From Pseudoponticoccus marisrubri (GTDB lineage Bacteria > Pseudomonadota > Alphaproteobacteria > Rhodobacterales > Rhodobacteraceae): a DNA stretch of 64,000 bases. Positions 29,420 through 40,300 of this stretch are shown here, one piece after another; the stretch's first letter is position 1, and each line of letters begins with the position of its first letter. Location of the stretch: positions 1 through 64,000 of the forward strand of contig NZ_LPXO01000018.1 of assembly GCF_001482405.1 (NCBI RefSeq). Reading direction: 5' to 3'. Under the pieces are notes generated by a model. The model was not told where the DNA came from and made no database searches. It was given only the letters and a program-made list of their open reading frames with translations. Position numbers and translations under genes: made by a program.

Positions 29420-31237
29420 TCAGGCGGCGTCCTCGTCCTCCTCGGCCTGCTGACGTGCCCAGAGCGCGGCATAGCGCCCACCCTGCGCCAGCAGCGCGTC
29501 ATGGGTGCCCTGCTCGACCACCTCGCCCTCCTGCAGGACCACGATCCGGTCGGCATCGGCGATGGTGGACAGGCGGTGCGCGATGGTGATGACCGTGCGC
29601 CCCTCGCCCGCGCGGCGCAGCGCCTCCTGGATCGAGGCCTCGGTCTCGGTGTCCAGCGCGCTGGTCGCCTCGTCCAGCAGCAGGATCGGCGGATCCTTGA
29701 GCAGGGTGCGCGCGATGCCCACACGCTGCTTCTCGCCGCCCGACAGCTTCAGCCCGCGCTCACCCACCGCGGTGTCGTAGCCCTCGGGCAGGCCCTGGAT
29801 GAAGTCGTGGATCTGCGCCGCGCGCGCCGCGGCCTCGATCTCGTCCTGGGTGGCGCCGTCGCGGCCATAGGCAATGTTGTAGCGGATCGTGTCGTTGAAC
29901 AGCACCGTGTCCTGCGGCACCACGCCGATCGCCGCGTGCAGGCTGTCCTGCGTGACATCGCGCAGGTCCTGCCCATCGATGGTCACGGCCCCGCCCTGCA
30001 CGTCGTAGAAGCGGAAGAGCAGCCGGCCGATCGTGGACTTGCCCGAGCCCGAGGGCCCGACCAGCGCCACGTTCTCGCCCGCGCCGACGGTGACATCGAT
30101 GCCCTTCAGGATGGGCCGCGCCGGGTCATAGCCGAAACGCACATCGTCAAAGCGCACGACCCCGCCCGAGACACGCAATTCCGGCGCGCCCGGCTTGTCG
30201 GCCACCTCGCGCGGCTGCTCCAGCAGGTCGAACATCTCGCCCATGTCGACCAGCGCCTGCCGGATCTCGCGGTAAACCGTGCCGAGGAAGTTCAGCGGCA
30301 TGGTGATCTGGATCATGTAGGTATTGACCATGACGAAATCGCCCACGGTCAGCGCGCCGTTCTGCACGCCCACCGCCGCCATGACCATCACGCCCACCAG
30401 CCCCGAGGTGATGATGAAGGACTGGCCCACGTTCAGCATGGCCAGCGAGGTCGAGGTCTTGATCGCCGCGGCCTCGTAGGCGCGCATGGCGCTGTCGTAG
30501 CGGTCGGCCTCGCGCTGCTCGGCGCCGAAATACTTGACCGTCTCGAAGTTCAGCAGGCTGTCGATCGCCTTCTGGTTGGCATCGGTGTCCTGCTTGTTCA
30601 TCTCGCGCCGTAGTTTCACGCGCCACTCGGTCACCTTGAAGGTGAACCAGACATAGAGCGCGATCACCCCGGCCACCACCGCCAGGTACCAGGCGTCGAA
30701 CATGAACAGCAGAACCAGCGCGATCAGCAGAAGCTCCAGCATCAGCGGCCCGATCGAGAACAGCAGGAAGCGCAGCAGGAACTCCACCCCCTTCACGCCG
30801 CGCTCGATGATGCGGGACAGCCCGCCGGTCTTGCGCGTGATGTGATAGCGCATGGAAAGACGATGGATATGGGTGAAGGTCTCCAGCGCCAGCCGCCGCA
30901 GAGCGCGCTGGCCGACGCGGGCAAAGACCGCGTCGCGCAATTGTTGGAAGCCCACGGTCATCAGCCGCGCCATGCCGTAGGCGACGGTCAGCCCCACCGC
31001 GCCCAGCGCGAGGTCCGGTACCTCGCCCGAAAGCGAATCCACAGCGCGCTTGTAGAGCACGGGCGTGCCCACGGCGATCAGCTTGGACAGCAGCAGAAAG
31101 CCCATGGCGATCACCACGCGGCGCTTCACCCAGGTCTGCCCTTCGGGCCAGAGATAGGGAAAGACCCGCTTGATGGTGCGCCAGCCCGAGCGGCGCTCGG
31201 CGGCTGCCAGCTCGGCGGCAGAGATATCTGTGGGCAT
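29420..31237 (-). CDS. Atm1/HMT1-type ABC exporter
   Basis: A 605-aa half-transporter with six membrane helices and a C-terminal ATPase. ATP-binding motifs are GPSGSGKST, the Q-loop [14 protein letters not shown], the signature LSGGEKQR and [12 protein letters not shown]. The intracellular loop [15 protein letters not shown] is diagnostic of the Atm1 class, which exports glutathione-linked metal or persulfide species, supporting Fe-S and metal homeostasis. It forms a homodimer in the inner membrane. The ATG at 31237 has a GGAG site. The stop lies 116 bp from the glcB start. Confidence 0.92.
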   Translation of the reverse strand: MPTDISAAELAAAERRSGWRTIKRVFPYLWPEGQTWVKRRVVIAMGFLLLSKLIAVGTPVLYKRAVDSLSGEVPDLALGAVGLTVAYGMARLMTVGFQQLRDAVFARVGQRALRRLALETFTHIHRLSMRYHITRKTGGLSRIIERGVKGVEFLLRFLLFSIGPLMLELLLIALVLLFMFDAWYLAVVAGVIALYVWFTFKVTEWRVKLRREMNKQDTDANQKAIDSLLNFETVKYFGAEQREADRYDSAMRAYEAAAIKTSTSLAMLNVGQSFIITSGLVGVMVMAAVGVQNGALTVGDFVMVNTYMIQITMPLNFLGTVYREIRQALVDMGEMFDLLEQPREVADKPGAPELRVSGGVVRFDDVRFGYDPARPILKGIDVTVGAGENVALVGPSGSGKSTIGRLLFRFYDVQGGAVTIDGQDLRDVTQDSLHAAIGVVPQDTVLFNDTIRYNIAYGRDGATQDEIEAAARAAQIHDFIQGLPEGYDTAVGERGLKLSGGEKQRVGIARTLLKDPPILLLDEATSALDTETEASIQEALRRAGEGRTVITIAHRLSTIADADRIVVLQEGEVVEQGTHDALLAQGGRYAALWARQQAEEDEDAA

Positions 31238-31331
31238 GGGTGGTCTCCTTCCCCGACCGGCTATCCCAGTTCGCCTGCGGCGGAAAGGGCGTGGCGTGCA
31301 CGGGGGCTCTGCGCTGGGGGCCGGCCCGGGC

Positions 31332-33857
31332 TCACTCGCCCGGGGGCGGCACGCTGTCGGGCATGTCGAAGATCTGGCCGGGATAGATCAGGTCGGGGTC
31401 GCGGATGCGGTTCCGGTTGGCCTCGTAGACATGCACGTAGGAGATGCCGCGCCCGTAGCGTTCGCGCGAGATGCCCCAGAGCGTGTTGCCCGGCTGCACG
31501 GTGATCGACTGTACCGGCCCGCCCTCGCCCAGCGCGGCCGCCGCGGCCAGCACCTCGGCGCTTTCGCGCAGGAAGGGGCTCTCGACCCGGGCCGTGACCT
31601 CGCCGGCTTCGTTCAGCTGGTCGACGCGCAGCGTGTACGTGCCGGTATCGACCTGCGGCAGCTCCACCCGCCAGCGACCGTCCTCGCGGATGCGCGACGT
31701 CGTGACCGGCGCATTGTCCAGGTAGACGCGCACGAAGGTCGCGTCCGAGCCGCGCCCCGACAACAGCACCTCGCCCGCGTCGTCATAGCTGATCGAATCG
31801 AGCGCCACCTGCCCCTGGTTGAGCGGCGCGGTCTGCAGCACCTCGACCCCGCGCGGGCTGGACAGCAGCACGGCGGGCGGGCGCGGCGCATCGCTGCTCT
31901 CGGGGCGCGGCTGGGCGCCGGGGGTGCGGCGCGCGGTGATGCTGGGATCGGCCATCTCGGCCCGGGCCGTCGGCCCGTCCCCGGCGGCCGGAGCCTGCAG
32001 CCCGGCGGGCGCGGACGCATCGCTGCGCGGCAGTTCGGACCCGCCCGGCCGCACCGGCGCATCCGGCGCGCTTTCGCGGCCCGGCCCGGGGGCCAGCACC
32101 GCCAGCGCCTCCTGTGTCGGCGCGGGTTCCGTGCCGGGGGCGGCGCCGGGCTGCGGCGCGGTGCCCGTGACGGTGGCCTGCGCGCCGATCGGGTCGGGCG
32201 CACCGCCCGGATCGGGGCGCGGTGCGGCGCGGGCCGCCGGGTCGGGCGCGGCGCCGGGCTGGCGCGTGGGCGTGCTGTCGGGCGCAGTGATCTCGGGGCC
32301 CGCGGCGACGCGGGGCAGCCCCTCGGGGCCAGTTCCGGTCTCGGGGCTGGGCTCCAGCGCCGGGGCCACGCGGTCGCCGACCACGGGCCCGGCATTGAGC
32401 GAGTCGCCCTCCGGCTCGGCGCTTCGGGTGGCCGGGTCGGTCCTTGTGCGGACCACACGCTCGCCCGCAGAGGGCTCGGAGCCCTGCTCCTGCGCGACAT
32501 CCTCGGCCCGCTCCGGCGCGGCCTGCCCGGGCTCGGCCCGGTCGGCCGGCGCGGCCAGCGGGTCTTCGCCCCCTTCGGCCTGCTCGGGTGTCAGGCCCGC
32601 GACCTCCTCGCCAGTTTCAGAGGCGGCGGGAGTGCTGCCCCCGGCCTCGCCGCCTTGTGGTTCGGGCCGTGGCGTGCCGGCTTCGGGCGTTTCGGCCTGC
32701 GCGGTCTCTGTGGCGGCGGGGGGGCTGCCTCCGGCCTCGTTGCCCTGCGGTTCGGGCCGGGGCGTGCCGGCTTCGGGCGTTTCGGCCTGCGCGGTCTCTG
32801 TGGGAGCGGTCCGGGTCGCGGCGCCGGGTTCAGTCCCTTCTTCCGCGGGAACACCGGTTCCGACCTCTTGCGCAACGCTGGCCGGATCCTCTGCGCCTGT
32901 CTCGGCAGCCTCGGCCGTGCGGGGCAACGGCGCCGGGGTGCCGGCGGCGGGCGCGTCGGGGCTCTGCCCCGGCAGCGGAAGCGCACGGCCGGGCGAAGCG
33001 AGGCGCGGCGCCGGGGTCAGCCCGCCGGGCATGGTGCCCAGCGGGGTCTGCGCCGGATCGCCATCGGTGGCCGCCAGTACGGGCGCGCCGGGTTGCGGCA
33101 GTTCGGTCGTATCGACGGAGGGCTGGCCGGGATCGCGCGCGGCATCAGAGAGCGTCGCCGGCTCCCCGTCACGCAGCCCGGCCACGGGATCATCCTGCGC
33201 CGGTGCGGTGCCCGGCGCGGGATCCTCGGAGGGACCCTCCTGCGGCACCTCGGCCTGTTCCAGCAGCAAAGTCGCCACCTCGTCGCCCAGCACCGGGGCG
33301 GGCGCGGGCTCGGACGCCGCCAGACGCGGCGCGACGATCACCTCGTCCTGCGCCGTAACCGTCTGATCCCCGATGGTCTGGCGCAGCGCGATCACGCTGC
33401 CGCTGCCATCCATCTTCAGATCGAGGAAGGTGGTGAAGCTGCCATCCGGACCGACCTCGAGCTCGGCCGCGGGCACACCGTTCACCAGCACCTCGAGCGT
33501 GGCGCCGGGCGTGCCGCGACCGGCCAGCAGTGTGCTGCCATCGGCCTCGGTGCGCACCACGTCGAAACTGGGCGCCGCGGGTGTCGCGGGCTCGGCCATG
33601 GTGGGGTCGTCCGCGCCAGGCTCGGCACGCCCTGCCACGGGGTCCGCCGGGGCCGTGTCCTCGGTCGCATCCACCTGCGCGTCATCCGGCGTGGCGCCGG
33701 GTTGCGGCGCACTCGTCTCGGGCGCCACGGCGGCATCACTCTGCGGCACGGGTCCCTCGTCCCCGGGCAGGGTGACAAGCCCCGTCGCGACGGCCACGGC
33801 GATCACGCCGACCGTCCCGGCCCCGGCCATCGCGGCATAGAGTGCGAATTTGCTCAT
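31332..33857 (-). CDS. membrane-anchored LysM protein with long acidic Pro-rich stalk
   Basis: The 841-aa product has an N-terminal membrane helix (LYAAMAGAGTVGVIAVAVATG), an Ig-like beta domain around residues 95-180, a low-complexity stalk rich in Pro, Ala, Glu, Thr and Gly (about 200-640), a second Ig-like domain, and a C-terminal LysM domain (ITVQPGNTLWGISRERYG ... DPDLIYPGQIFDMP) that binds peptidoglycan. The stalk includes two tandem 30-residue repeats (ETAQAETPEAGTPRPEPQG), with a 90-bp DNA period. GAGGCTGCC precedes the ATG at 33857. This fits an envelope-spanning, peptidoglycan-attached protein; the exact role is unknown. Confidence 0.85.
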   Translation of the reverse strand: MSKFALYAAMAGAGTVGVIAVAVATGLVTLPGDEGPVPQSDAAVAPETSAPQPGATPDDAQVDATEDTAPADPVAGRAEPGADDPTMAEPATPAAPSFDVVRTEADGSTLLAGRGTPGATLEVLVNGVPAAELEVGPDGSFTTFLDLKMDGSGSVIALRQTIGDQTVTAQDEVIVAPRLAASEPAPAPVLGDEVATLLLEQAEVPQEGPSEDPAPGTAPAQDDPVAGLRDGEPATLSDAARDPGQPSVDTTELPQPGAPVLAATDGDPAQTPLGTMPGGLTPAPRLASPGRALPLPGQSPDAPAAGTPAPLPRTAEAAETGAEDPASVAQEVGTGVPAEEGTEPGAATRTAPTETAQAETPEAGTPRPEPQGNEAGGSPPAATETAQAETPEAGTPRPEPQGGEAGGSTPAASETGEEVAGLTPEQAEGGEDPLAAPADRAEPGQAAPERAEDVAQEQGSEPSAGERVVRTRTDPATRSAEPEGDSLNAGPVVGDRVAPALEPSPETGTGPEGLPRVAAGPEITAPDSTPTRQPGAAPDPAARAAPRPDPGGAPDPIGAQATVTGTAPQPGAAPGTEPAPTQEALAVLAPGPGRESAPDAPVRPGGSELPRSDASAPAGLQAPAAGDGPTARAEMADPSITARRTPGAQPRPESSDAPRPPAVLLSSPRGVEVLQTAPLNQGQVALDSISYDDAGEVLLSGRGSDATFVRVYLDNAPVTTSRIREDGRWRVELPQVDTGTYTLRVDQLNEAGEVTARVESPFLRESAEVLAAAAALGEGGPVQSITVQPGNTLWGISRERYGRGISYVHVYEANRNRIRDPDLIYPGQIFDMPDSVPPPGE

Positions 33858-33984
33858 GGCAGCCTCTTTTCCGGTCGCGCGCCTGCCCTGCCCCCCAGCC
33901 TGACGGATCCGCGATTGAGAGTGTATATCAGCCGCGTTATCAGGGGTCAAAACCCCAATTTTCAACCATTTCGGAGCCCCCCTG

Positions 33985-34557
33985 ATGCCTGCCTTCTCGA
34001 TCTGTGTCTATTGCGGCGCACGTGCCGGCACCGACCCGGCCTTCACCCGCGAGGCCGAGGCGCTGGGACAGGCCATCGCCGGGGCCGGCTGGCGGCTGGT
34101 CTACGGGGCGGGCGATGTCGGGCTGATGGGCAGCGTGGCACGCGCGGCGCAATCGGCGGGCGGCGAGACCTTCGGCGTGATCCCCCAGCACCTTGTGCAG
34201 ATGGAAGTCGGCAAGACCGACCTGACGCGCTTCGTCGTCACCGAGACGATGCATGAGCGCAAGAAGGTCATGCTGATGAATGCCGACGCGGTGGTGGTGA
34301 TGCCCGGCGGCGCCGGCACGCTGGACGAGTTCTTCGAGGTTCTGACATGGCGCCAGCTGGGCCTGCATGCCAAGACCATCGTGCTGATGGACGTGGCCGG
34401 CTACTGGGGGGCGCTCAAGGGCCTGCTGGACCACGTGGTCGCGACCGGCTTCGCCGGGGCCTCGCTTCTGGAGTTCGTCGAGGCCGGCCGCAACGCTCAG
34501 GAGGTCATGGCCCGCCTGCGCCGCGCCCTTTCCTGCGACAGCGAGGTCGCCGAGTAG
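33985..34557 (+). CDS. LOG-family (TIGR00730) nucleotide phosphoribohydrolase
   Basis: A 190-aa Rossmann-type protein with SICVYCGAR at the start, GDVGLMGSVA, and the family signature MPGGAGTLDEFFE with catalytic Arg in MHERKKVM. Members release the base from cytokinin riboside 5'-monophosphate or hydrolyse AMP. It is divergent from the LysM gene; its last 61 bp overlap the 3' end of rarD on the other strand. Confidence 0.92.
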   Translation: MPAFSICVYCGARAGTDPAFTREAEALGQAIAGAGWRLVYGAGDVGLMGSVARAAQSAGGETFGVIPQHLVQMEVGKTDLTRFVVTETMHERKKVMLMNADAVVVMPGGAGTLDEFFEVLTWRQLGLHAKTIVLMDVAGYWGALKGLLDHVVATGFAGASLLEFVEAGRNAQEVMARLRRALSCDSEVAE

Positions 34558-35393
34558 AGCGCCAGCGCCACCCAGATCAGCCCGAAGGCGATCATGTGCC
34601 AGGGCGTGATCAACTCGCCGAAGATGACCACGGCGCAGAAGAACTGCAGCGTGGGGTTGAGATATTGCAGCAGCCCGACCGTCGCCATGTTCACCCGCTG
34701 CGCCGCGAAGGAGAATAGGATCAGGGGCAGCGCGGTCAGCAGGCCCGACAGGACGAGCAGCCCGGTGGTCGCGGCATCGCCGCCAAAGACCCCCTGCCCG
34801 TCCGAATGCAGCAGCGCCAGCCAGCCCAGCGCCAGCGGCGAGAGCAGCAGCACCTCGGCGGTGACCGAGACCACGGCGCCGACCTGCAGCCGCTTCTTGA
34901 CCAGCCCGTACATGCCGAAGGTCATCGCGATGCAGAGCGAGATCCACGGTGCCGCGCCCAGCCCCCAGGCCAGCTGCGCCACGCCAAGCGCGGCCAGCCC
35001 CACGGCCAGCCATTGCAGCGGCGCCAGGCGCTCGCCCAGTACGATCACGCCCAGGACGACGGCAACCAGCGGGAACATGTAGTAGCCCAGCGAGGTCTCG
35101 GTCACATGGTCGATCTGGACCGAGTAGATGAACAGGAACCAGTTGGCCGAGATCATCAGCGCCGCGAACCCCACGATCCCCGCGGCCCGGACCGAGGACA
35201 GCGCCGCGCGCAGCCGTCCCAGCCGGCCCTGGAGGGTCAGCAGCCCGGCAAAGACGACCAGCGACCAGAAGGTGCGATGCGCCAGCAGCTCCAGCGGCGG
35301 GACATGGGCGAGAAGCTTGTAGTAGATCGGAGACAGCCCCCAGATCGTGCAGGCGCCGACCATCGCGAGGATGCCTTGAAGCTGGGGGGTCAT
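34497..35393 (-). CDS. rarD: EamA-family transporter RarD
   Basis: A 298-aa inner-membrane protein with ten predicted helices in two EamA repeats. It starts MTPQLQGILAMVGACTIWGL and contains the RarD stretch ANWFLFIYSVQIDHVTETSLGYY and, in the second half, FAAQRVNMATVGLLQYLNPTLQF. The substrate is unknown. The gene overlaps LOG tail to tail by 61 bp. Confidence 0.9.
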   Translation of the reverse strand: MTPQLQGILAMVGACTIWGLSPIYYKLLAHVPPLELLAHRTFWSLVVFAGLLTLQGRLGRLRAALSSVRAAGIVGFAALMISANWFLFIYSVQIDHVTETSLGYYMFPLVAVVLGVIVLGERLAPLQWLAVGLAALGVAQLAWGLGAAPWISLCIAMTFGMYGLVKKRLQVGAVVSVTAEVLLLSPLALGWLALLHSDGQGVFGGDAATTGLLVLSGLLTALPLILFSFAAQRVNMATVGLLQYLNPTLQFFCAVVIFGELITPWHMIAFGLIWVALALYSATSLSQERARRRRAMTS

Positions 35394-35494
35394 GGGGGCT
35401 CCGGTTCAGTGACCGCCACTGCCTAGCGCGCGGCGCAGCGGGCTGCAATCCACCGGGCGGACCGGCCCGCACGGCATGGCCCCCGGAAAAGCAG

Positions 35495-35520
35495 GAAGGG
35501 CGACCCGAGGGCCGCCCTTC
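35495..35520 (-). terminator. terminator of sodB
   Basis: Stem GAAGGGCG (35495-35502) and CGCCCTTC (35513-35520) with a loop that pairs further (CCC/GGG). On the minus strand it follows the sodB stop by about 27 bp and is followed a few bases later by CTTTTCC, a weak T run. Confidence 0.75.
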
Positions 35521-35546
35521 GAGAAAACCGGTCTGGCGACAGCGCC

Positions 35547-36146
35547 TTACAGGCGCGAGGCCACGTTTTCCCAGTTCACCAGGTTGTCGAGGAAGTTGGC
35601 CAGGTAGGCCGGACGCTTGTTGCGGAAGTCGATGTAGTAGGAATGCTCCCACACGTCACAGCCCAGCAGCGCAGTCTGGTTGAAGCAGAGCGGGTTCACG
35701 CCGTTCTCGGTCTTGGTGACCTTCAGCGTGCCGTCGGTGTCGACGACCAGCCAAGCCCAGCCCGAGCCGAACTGGCCCGCGCCCGCGGCCGAGAATTCTT
35801 CCTTGAACTTGTCGACCGTGCCGAAGGCATCCTTGATGCGGCTTTCCAGCTCGCTCGGCATCTCGTTGGTGCCCGGGCCCATCATTTCCCAGAACTGGGT
35901 GTGGTTCCAGTGCTGCGAGGCATTGTTGAAGATGCCCGACTGCGCCACGGCGCCGGCCTGGTAGGTGCCCTTGACGATCTCCTCGACCGACTTGCCTTCC
36001 CACTCGGTGCCGGCGATCAGCTTGTTGCCGTTGTCGACATAGGCCTTGTGGTGAATGTCGTGGTGGTATTCCAGCGTCTCCTGGCTCATGCCCTTGGACG
36101 CCAGCGCGTCGTGGGCATACGGAAGATCGGGAAGTTCGAAAGCCAT
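35547..36146 (-). CDS. sodB: iron/manganese superoxide dismutase
   Basis: A 199-aa enzyme that dismutates superoxide to oxygen and hydrogen peroxide. Metal ligands are seen in LEYHHDIHHKAYVDN, NNASQHWNHTQFW, and GCDVWEHSYYIDFRNKR, the last with Asp and His of the SOD signature DVWEHSYY. AAGxGxFGSGWAWLVV and Gln in NASQHWNH are closer to the iron type. It is monocistronic with a hairpin terminator. Confidence 0.97.
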   Translation of the reverse strand: MAFELPDLPYAHDALASKGMSQETLEYHHDIHHKAYVDNGNKLIAGTEWEGKSVEEIVKGTYQAGAVAQSGIFNNASQHWNHTQFWEMMGPGTNEMPSELESRIKDAFGTVDKFKEEFSAAGAGQFGSGWAWLVVDTDGTLKVTKTENGVNPLCFNQTALLGCDVWEHSYYIDFRNKRPAYLANFLDNLVNWENVASRL

Positions 36147-36243
36147 GGTCTCACCCCTTTCGTGATGTGGCGTATAGTCACGCTCTTACGTGTCTCTGTC
36201 AGGCGGCAAGGTCAAGCCTTGCGTCACAGGACAAACGCGCGGA

Positions 36244-36669
36244 TCACTCGGATAGTTTCTTCACGACACAACGTCCGCCCCGGGAAAAGATGTTGGAATA
36301 GCCCTTGGGCTGGGCCACGACGTTGAACGCGTGCGAGCCCTTCACCACCGTGGCGCGGTAACGCATGGTCACGGTGCGCGACCCGATGCGCATGTCGACC
36401 TCCCAGGCCACGGTGACGCGGGCATCGTTCTCGACCACCAGCCGCCCCTCGACGGGCTGGCCCGCGTTGAAGCCCAGGATCGCCGCGTCCGAGACGACGA
36501 CGCGGTCGTCGTCATCGTCATGGGCGATGAAGATCAGCGGCTGGATCACCTCGCGCGCATCGGTGTGCCGCACGTGGCATTCATAGGTCATGATGGTCGC
36601 GGCGGCCGGCGGCGCGGCCAGCGCGGCAGCGGCCCCGATCAGGACATGGCTCAGGGCAAGGCGGGGCAC
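36244..36669 (-). CDS. exported protein of unknown function
   Basis: The 141-aa product starts with a signal peptide (VPRLALSHVLIGAAAALA, cleavage after PPAAA) and is otherwise a small beta-rich periplasmic protein with a cysteine pair (one after TYE, one in GGRCVVKK). No family is recognised. The GTG at 36669 with GGAG 5 bp before is taken as start because only it gives a signal peptide; the frame is open far upstream. It lies 65 bp after soxG on the same strand but is not part of known sox operons. Confidence 0.7.
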   Translation of the reverse strand: MPRLALSHVLIGAAAALAAPPAAATIMTYECHVRHTDAREVIQPLIFIAHDDDDDRVVVSDAAILGFNAGQPVEGRLVVENDARVTVAWEVDMRIGSRTVTMRYRATVVKGSHAFNVVAQPKGYSNIFSRGGRCVVKKLSE

Positions 36670-36734
36670 GGGCGCTCCATCGCTGGGGTAAGGCGCCACT
36701 ATCGGCGCGGCGCCCGCCCCGTGCAAGGCGGCAA

Positions 36735-37307
36735 TCAGGCGCGGTGGTGGAACACCTCGCTGCCCTCGGACGCGGCCGCGCTCAGCAGGTCGAACATGTA
36801 GCCCGCCACCGAGCGGAAACAGAAGACCTGCGCCGTCAGCGGGTCGCGCAGCCACAGCCCCGCGGCGACCTGTGCCAGCCGCGTGCGGCGCAGCGTGCCC
36901 GGGGCCAGCGCCTCGCGGCGCATGTCGGCCGGGGTCAGCTTGGCCAGCACGTCGCGCAGATGCGCGCCCTCGACCGTGAAATGCGCCCGCGCATCCGAGA
37001 CATCGGCCACAAGCGCGTGGCGGTCGCCCAGTGCCCGGCCCAGCTCGGCCACGGTGCGCGCGGCATCGGCATAGGGCACCAGCACCATCAGCTCGTCCGG
37101 CGACATCCACAGCAGCCCGCGCGGCCCGGTCACATGCGCGCCCAGTGGGGCGGGCATGGCAGCGCCCGAGGCCTGCTCGACCGCGGCGGCCAGCCCGGGA
37201 TCCGAGAGGTCGCCGCGCAGCTGGATCATGCCCTGCGGGCCGGTCTCGCGGATGGTGACGATGCCCTCGAAGGCGGCGCCGCCCAGCGGCAGAAGCGCGT
37301 CAGACAT
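36735..37307 (-). CDS. soxG: sarcosine oxidase subunit gamma
   Basis: The 190-aa gamma subunit of the heterotetrameric sarcosine oxidase, which is related to the aminomethyltransferase fold. It has PRGLLWMSPDELMVLVP, a VSDARAHFTVEGAHLRDVLAKLTPADM block, and the final FCFRSVAGYMFDLL typical of SoxG. Its start overlaps the stop of soxA by 8 bp, so the two are translationally coupled. Confidence 0.93.
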   Translation of the reverse strand: MSDALLPLGGAAFEGIVTIRETGPQGMIQLRGDLSDPGLAAAVEQASGAAMPAPLGAHVTGPRGLLWMSPDELMVLVPYADAARTVAELGRALGDRHALVADVSDARAHFTVEGAHLRDVLAKLTPADMRREALAPGTLRRTRLAQVAAGLWLRDPLTAQVFCFRSVAGYMFDLLSAAASEGSEVFHHRA

Positions 37308-40300
37308 TCTGTTTCTCCCCGTCCGGATCGAAGAAGACCGGGCTGACGATCCGCGCCCGCATCATCGTCTCGCCATCCTCCATGGCAAAGGCGATCTCTT
37401 CGCCCATGCGCTCGGGGCCCTTATGGACCAGACCCATGGCGATGCCCCGGCCCAGCGTGGGCGAATGATAGGACGAGGTCACGCGGCCTTGCGTGTTGCG
37501 CTGGCCGTTGGCGTTACGGCCCGGCGCCACGGCATAGGCGCCGTCGGGCAGCACGCCGCCCTCCAGCGTCTCGAGCCCGACCAGCTGCCAGCGGTCGGGA
37601 TCGGTCATGTGGCTGCGCGCCTGGGCCCGCTTGCCTAGGTAGTCGTCCTTCTTCTTCGAGATCGCCCAGTGCAGGCCCAGGTCCTGCGGGATCACGGTGC
37701 CGTCGGTCTCGTCGCCGATCATGATGAAGCCCTTCTCGGCCCGCATGATGTGCAGCGCCTCGGTGCCGTAGGGCGTGGCGCCGAACTCGGCCCCCGCCTC
37801 GTGCAGCCTCTCCCACAGCGCGCGGCCGCGATGGGCCGGCACCGCGACCTCGAAGCTCAGCTCGCCCGAGAAGGAGATGCGGAAGACCCGCGCCGGCAGC
37901 CCTCCCAGCGTGCCCTCGGCCCAGCCCATGAAGGGCAGCGCCTCGGCCGACAGGTCCATCCCGCCCAGCTTGTCCAGCACGGCGCGGGCCTTGGGGCCGA
38001 CCACGGCGATCTGGGCATATTGCTCGGTCAGGTTGGCGGTGTAGACCTGCCAGTCCCACCACTCCGTCTGCAACCATTCCTCCATATGGGCATGGATCCG
38101 GTCGGCGCCGCCGGTCGTGGTGTGGCAGAGGAAGGTCTGGTCGTCGATCCGCGCCACCACGCCGTCGTCGATCAGGAAACCGTTCTCGGAACACATCAGC
38201 CCGTAGCGGCAGCGCCCCGGTTTCAGCGTGGACATCATGTTGGTGTACATCATGTCCATGAAACGGCCCGCATCCGGCCCTTTGACGAGGATCTTGCCCA
38301 GCGTCGAGGCATCGAGCAGGCCCAGCCCGGTACGCGTGGCGGTCACCTCGCGCATCACCGCGTCATGCACGCTCTCGCCCGGCTGCGGATAGGCATAGGG
38401 GCGGCGCCACTGGCCGACCGGCTCCCAATGGGCGCCGTGCGCCTCGTGCCAGTCATGCAGCGGCGTCTTGCGGATCGGCTGGAACAGCTTGCCCTTGGCC
38501 TCGCCCGCGATGGCGCCCATCGAGATCGGCGTGTAGGGCGGGCGGAACGTAGTGGTGCCGACCTGCGGGATCTCTTCGCCCAGCGCGCGAGACAGCGTCG
38601 CCAACCCGTTGATATTGCTCAGCTTGCCCTGGTCGGTGGCCATGCCCAGCGTGGTATAGCGCTTGGTGTGCTCGACGCTCTCGAAGCCCTCCTGCGCGGC
38701 CAGCTGCACGTCCGAGACCTTGACGTCGTTCTGGTAGTCCAGCCAGGCCTTCTTGCGCAGATCGTCCCGCGCGCCCTGCGGCATCAGCCAGACCGGGGCG
38801 AGCGGCGCCTCCTCGGTGGCCTCGGCCGCGGGGGCGGCCCCTGCCCCGGGCGTGAAGCCCAGCGCCGCCGCGGCCTCCCGGCCCTGCGCCTCGGCATCGC
38901 GCAGCGTGTCGCCCAGCCGCAGGAACCCGTTCGCTGCCCCGGCCACGCGCAGCATGGGCGCACCGTCGGCGCCGGTGGGGGCGCGGTCGGGATCGGGGCG
39001 GAACATGGCCTGCGCATCGTCCCAGAGCAGCTTGCCGCCGCAATGCGACCACAGATGTACCACCGGCGACCAGCCGCCCGACATGGCCACTGCGTCGCAG
39101 GGGATCTCTTCCAGCAACCCGCCGGCACCGGCCTGCGCGCAGATCGCCACGCCGGTGACGCGCTTGCCGCCCTGCACCTTAGCAATGGCGCGGCCCTGCT
39201 CGACCCGGATGCCCAGGGCGCGCGCCTCGGCGGCCAGCGCGCCGCCGCCATACTCGCGTGCATCGAGGATGGCCGGCACGTCCAGCCCGGCCTGCTTCAG
39301 GATGATCGCGGTGCGGTAGGCATCGTCATTGTTGGTCACGACCACGGTGCGATCACCCGCCGCGACGCCGTAATTGACCAGGTAATCGCGCATGGCCGAG
39401 GCCAGCATGACCCCCGGCACGTCATTGCCGGCAAAGCTGAGCGGCCGCTCGATGGCGCCGGTCGCGGTGACGACCTGCCCGGCCCGGATGCGCCACAGCC
39501 GGTGGCGCGGCCCGGCCAGCCAGGGCGCGTGATCGTTCAGCCGCTCGTAGCCCAGCACGTAGCCGTGATCGTAGATCCCCGCGCCCATGGTGCGGGTGCG
39601 GATGTCGACATTGTCCATCGCCTTCAGCGCGGCAACGGTGGCCTCGACCCAGGCCTCGGGATCCTGCCCGTCGATCGTGCCGCCATCCACCGGGGCGCGG
39701 CCGCCAAGATGCGGGCTCTGTTCCAGCAGCAGGACCTGCGCCCCGGCCGCGCCCGCGGCATGCGCCGCCTGCAGCCCGGCCACGCCGCCGCCCAGCACCA
39801 GCACGTCCACATGGGCGTGGACATGCTCGTAGGTGTCGGGATCGCGCGCTTCCGGATCGGGCGCCCGGCCCAGCCCCGCGGACTGGCGGATGAAGGGCTC
39901 GTAGATATGCTTCCAGAACGGGCGGGGATGGATGAACATCTTGTAGTAGAACCCGGCCGTCAGCACCGGCGCGACCAGCCCGTTCAGCGCCCCGATATCA
40001 TGTTCGAGCGAGGGCCAGTGGTTCTGGCTGGTGGCGCTCAGCCCGTGGAACAGCTCGGTCGTGGTGGCGCGCTGGTTGGGCTCCACCCGGTCGCCGGTGC
40101 CCAGATTGACCAGCGCGTTGGGCTCTTCGGCGCCCGAGGCGACCACACCGCGCGGGCGGTGGTACTTGAAGCTGCGCCCGACCAGCATCTGGTCATTGGC
40201 CAGCAGCGCCGAGGCCAGCGTGTCGCCGGCAAAGCCGGTCAGGCGCTTGCCGTTGAAGGTAAACTCGAGGCGGTCCGAGCGGTCGGTCAGGCGGCCGCCC

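Noticed and set aside
31170-34256. 1028-aa open frame on the plus strand across the LysM gene
   Set aside because: It is antisense to the LysM protein and consists of Gly/Arg/Ala-rich repeats with no motif or binding site.
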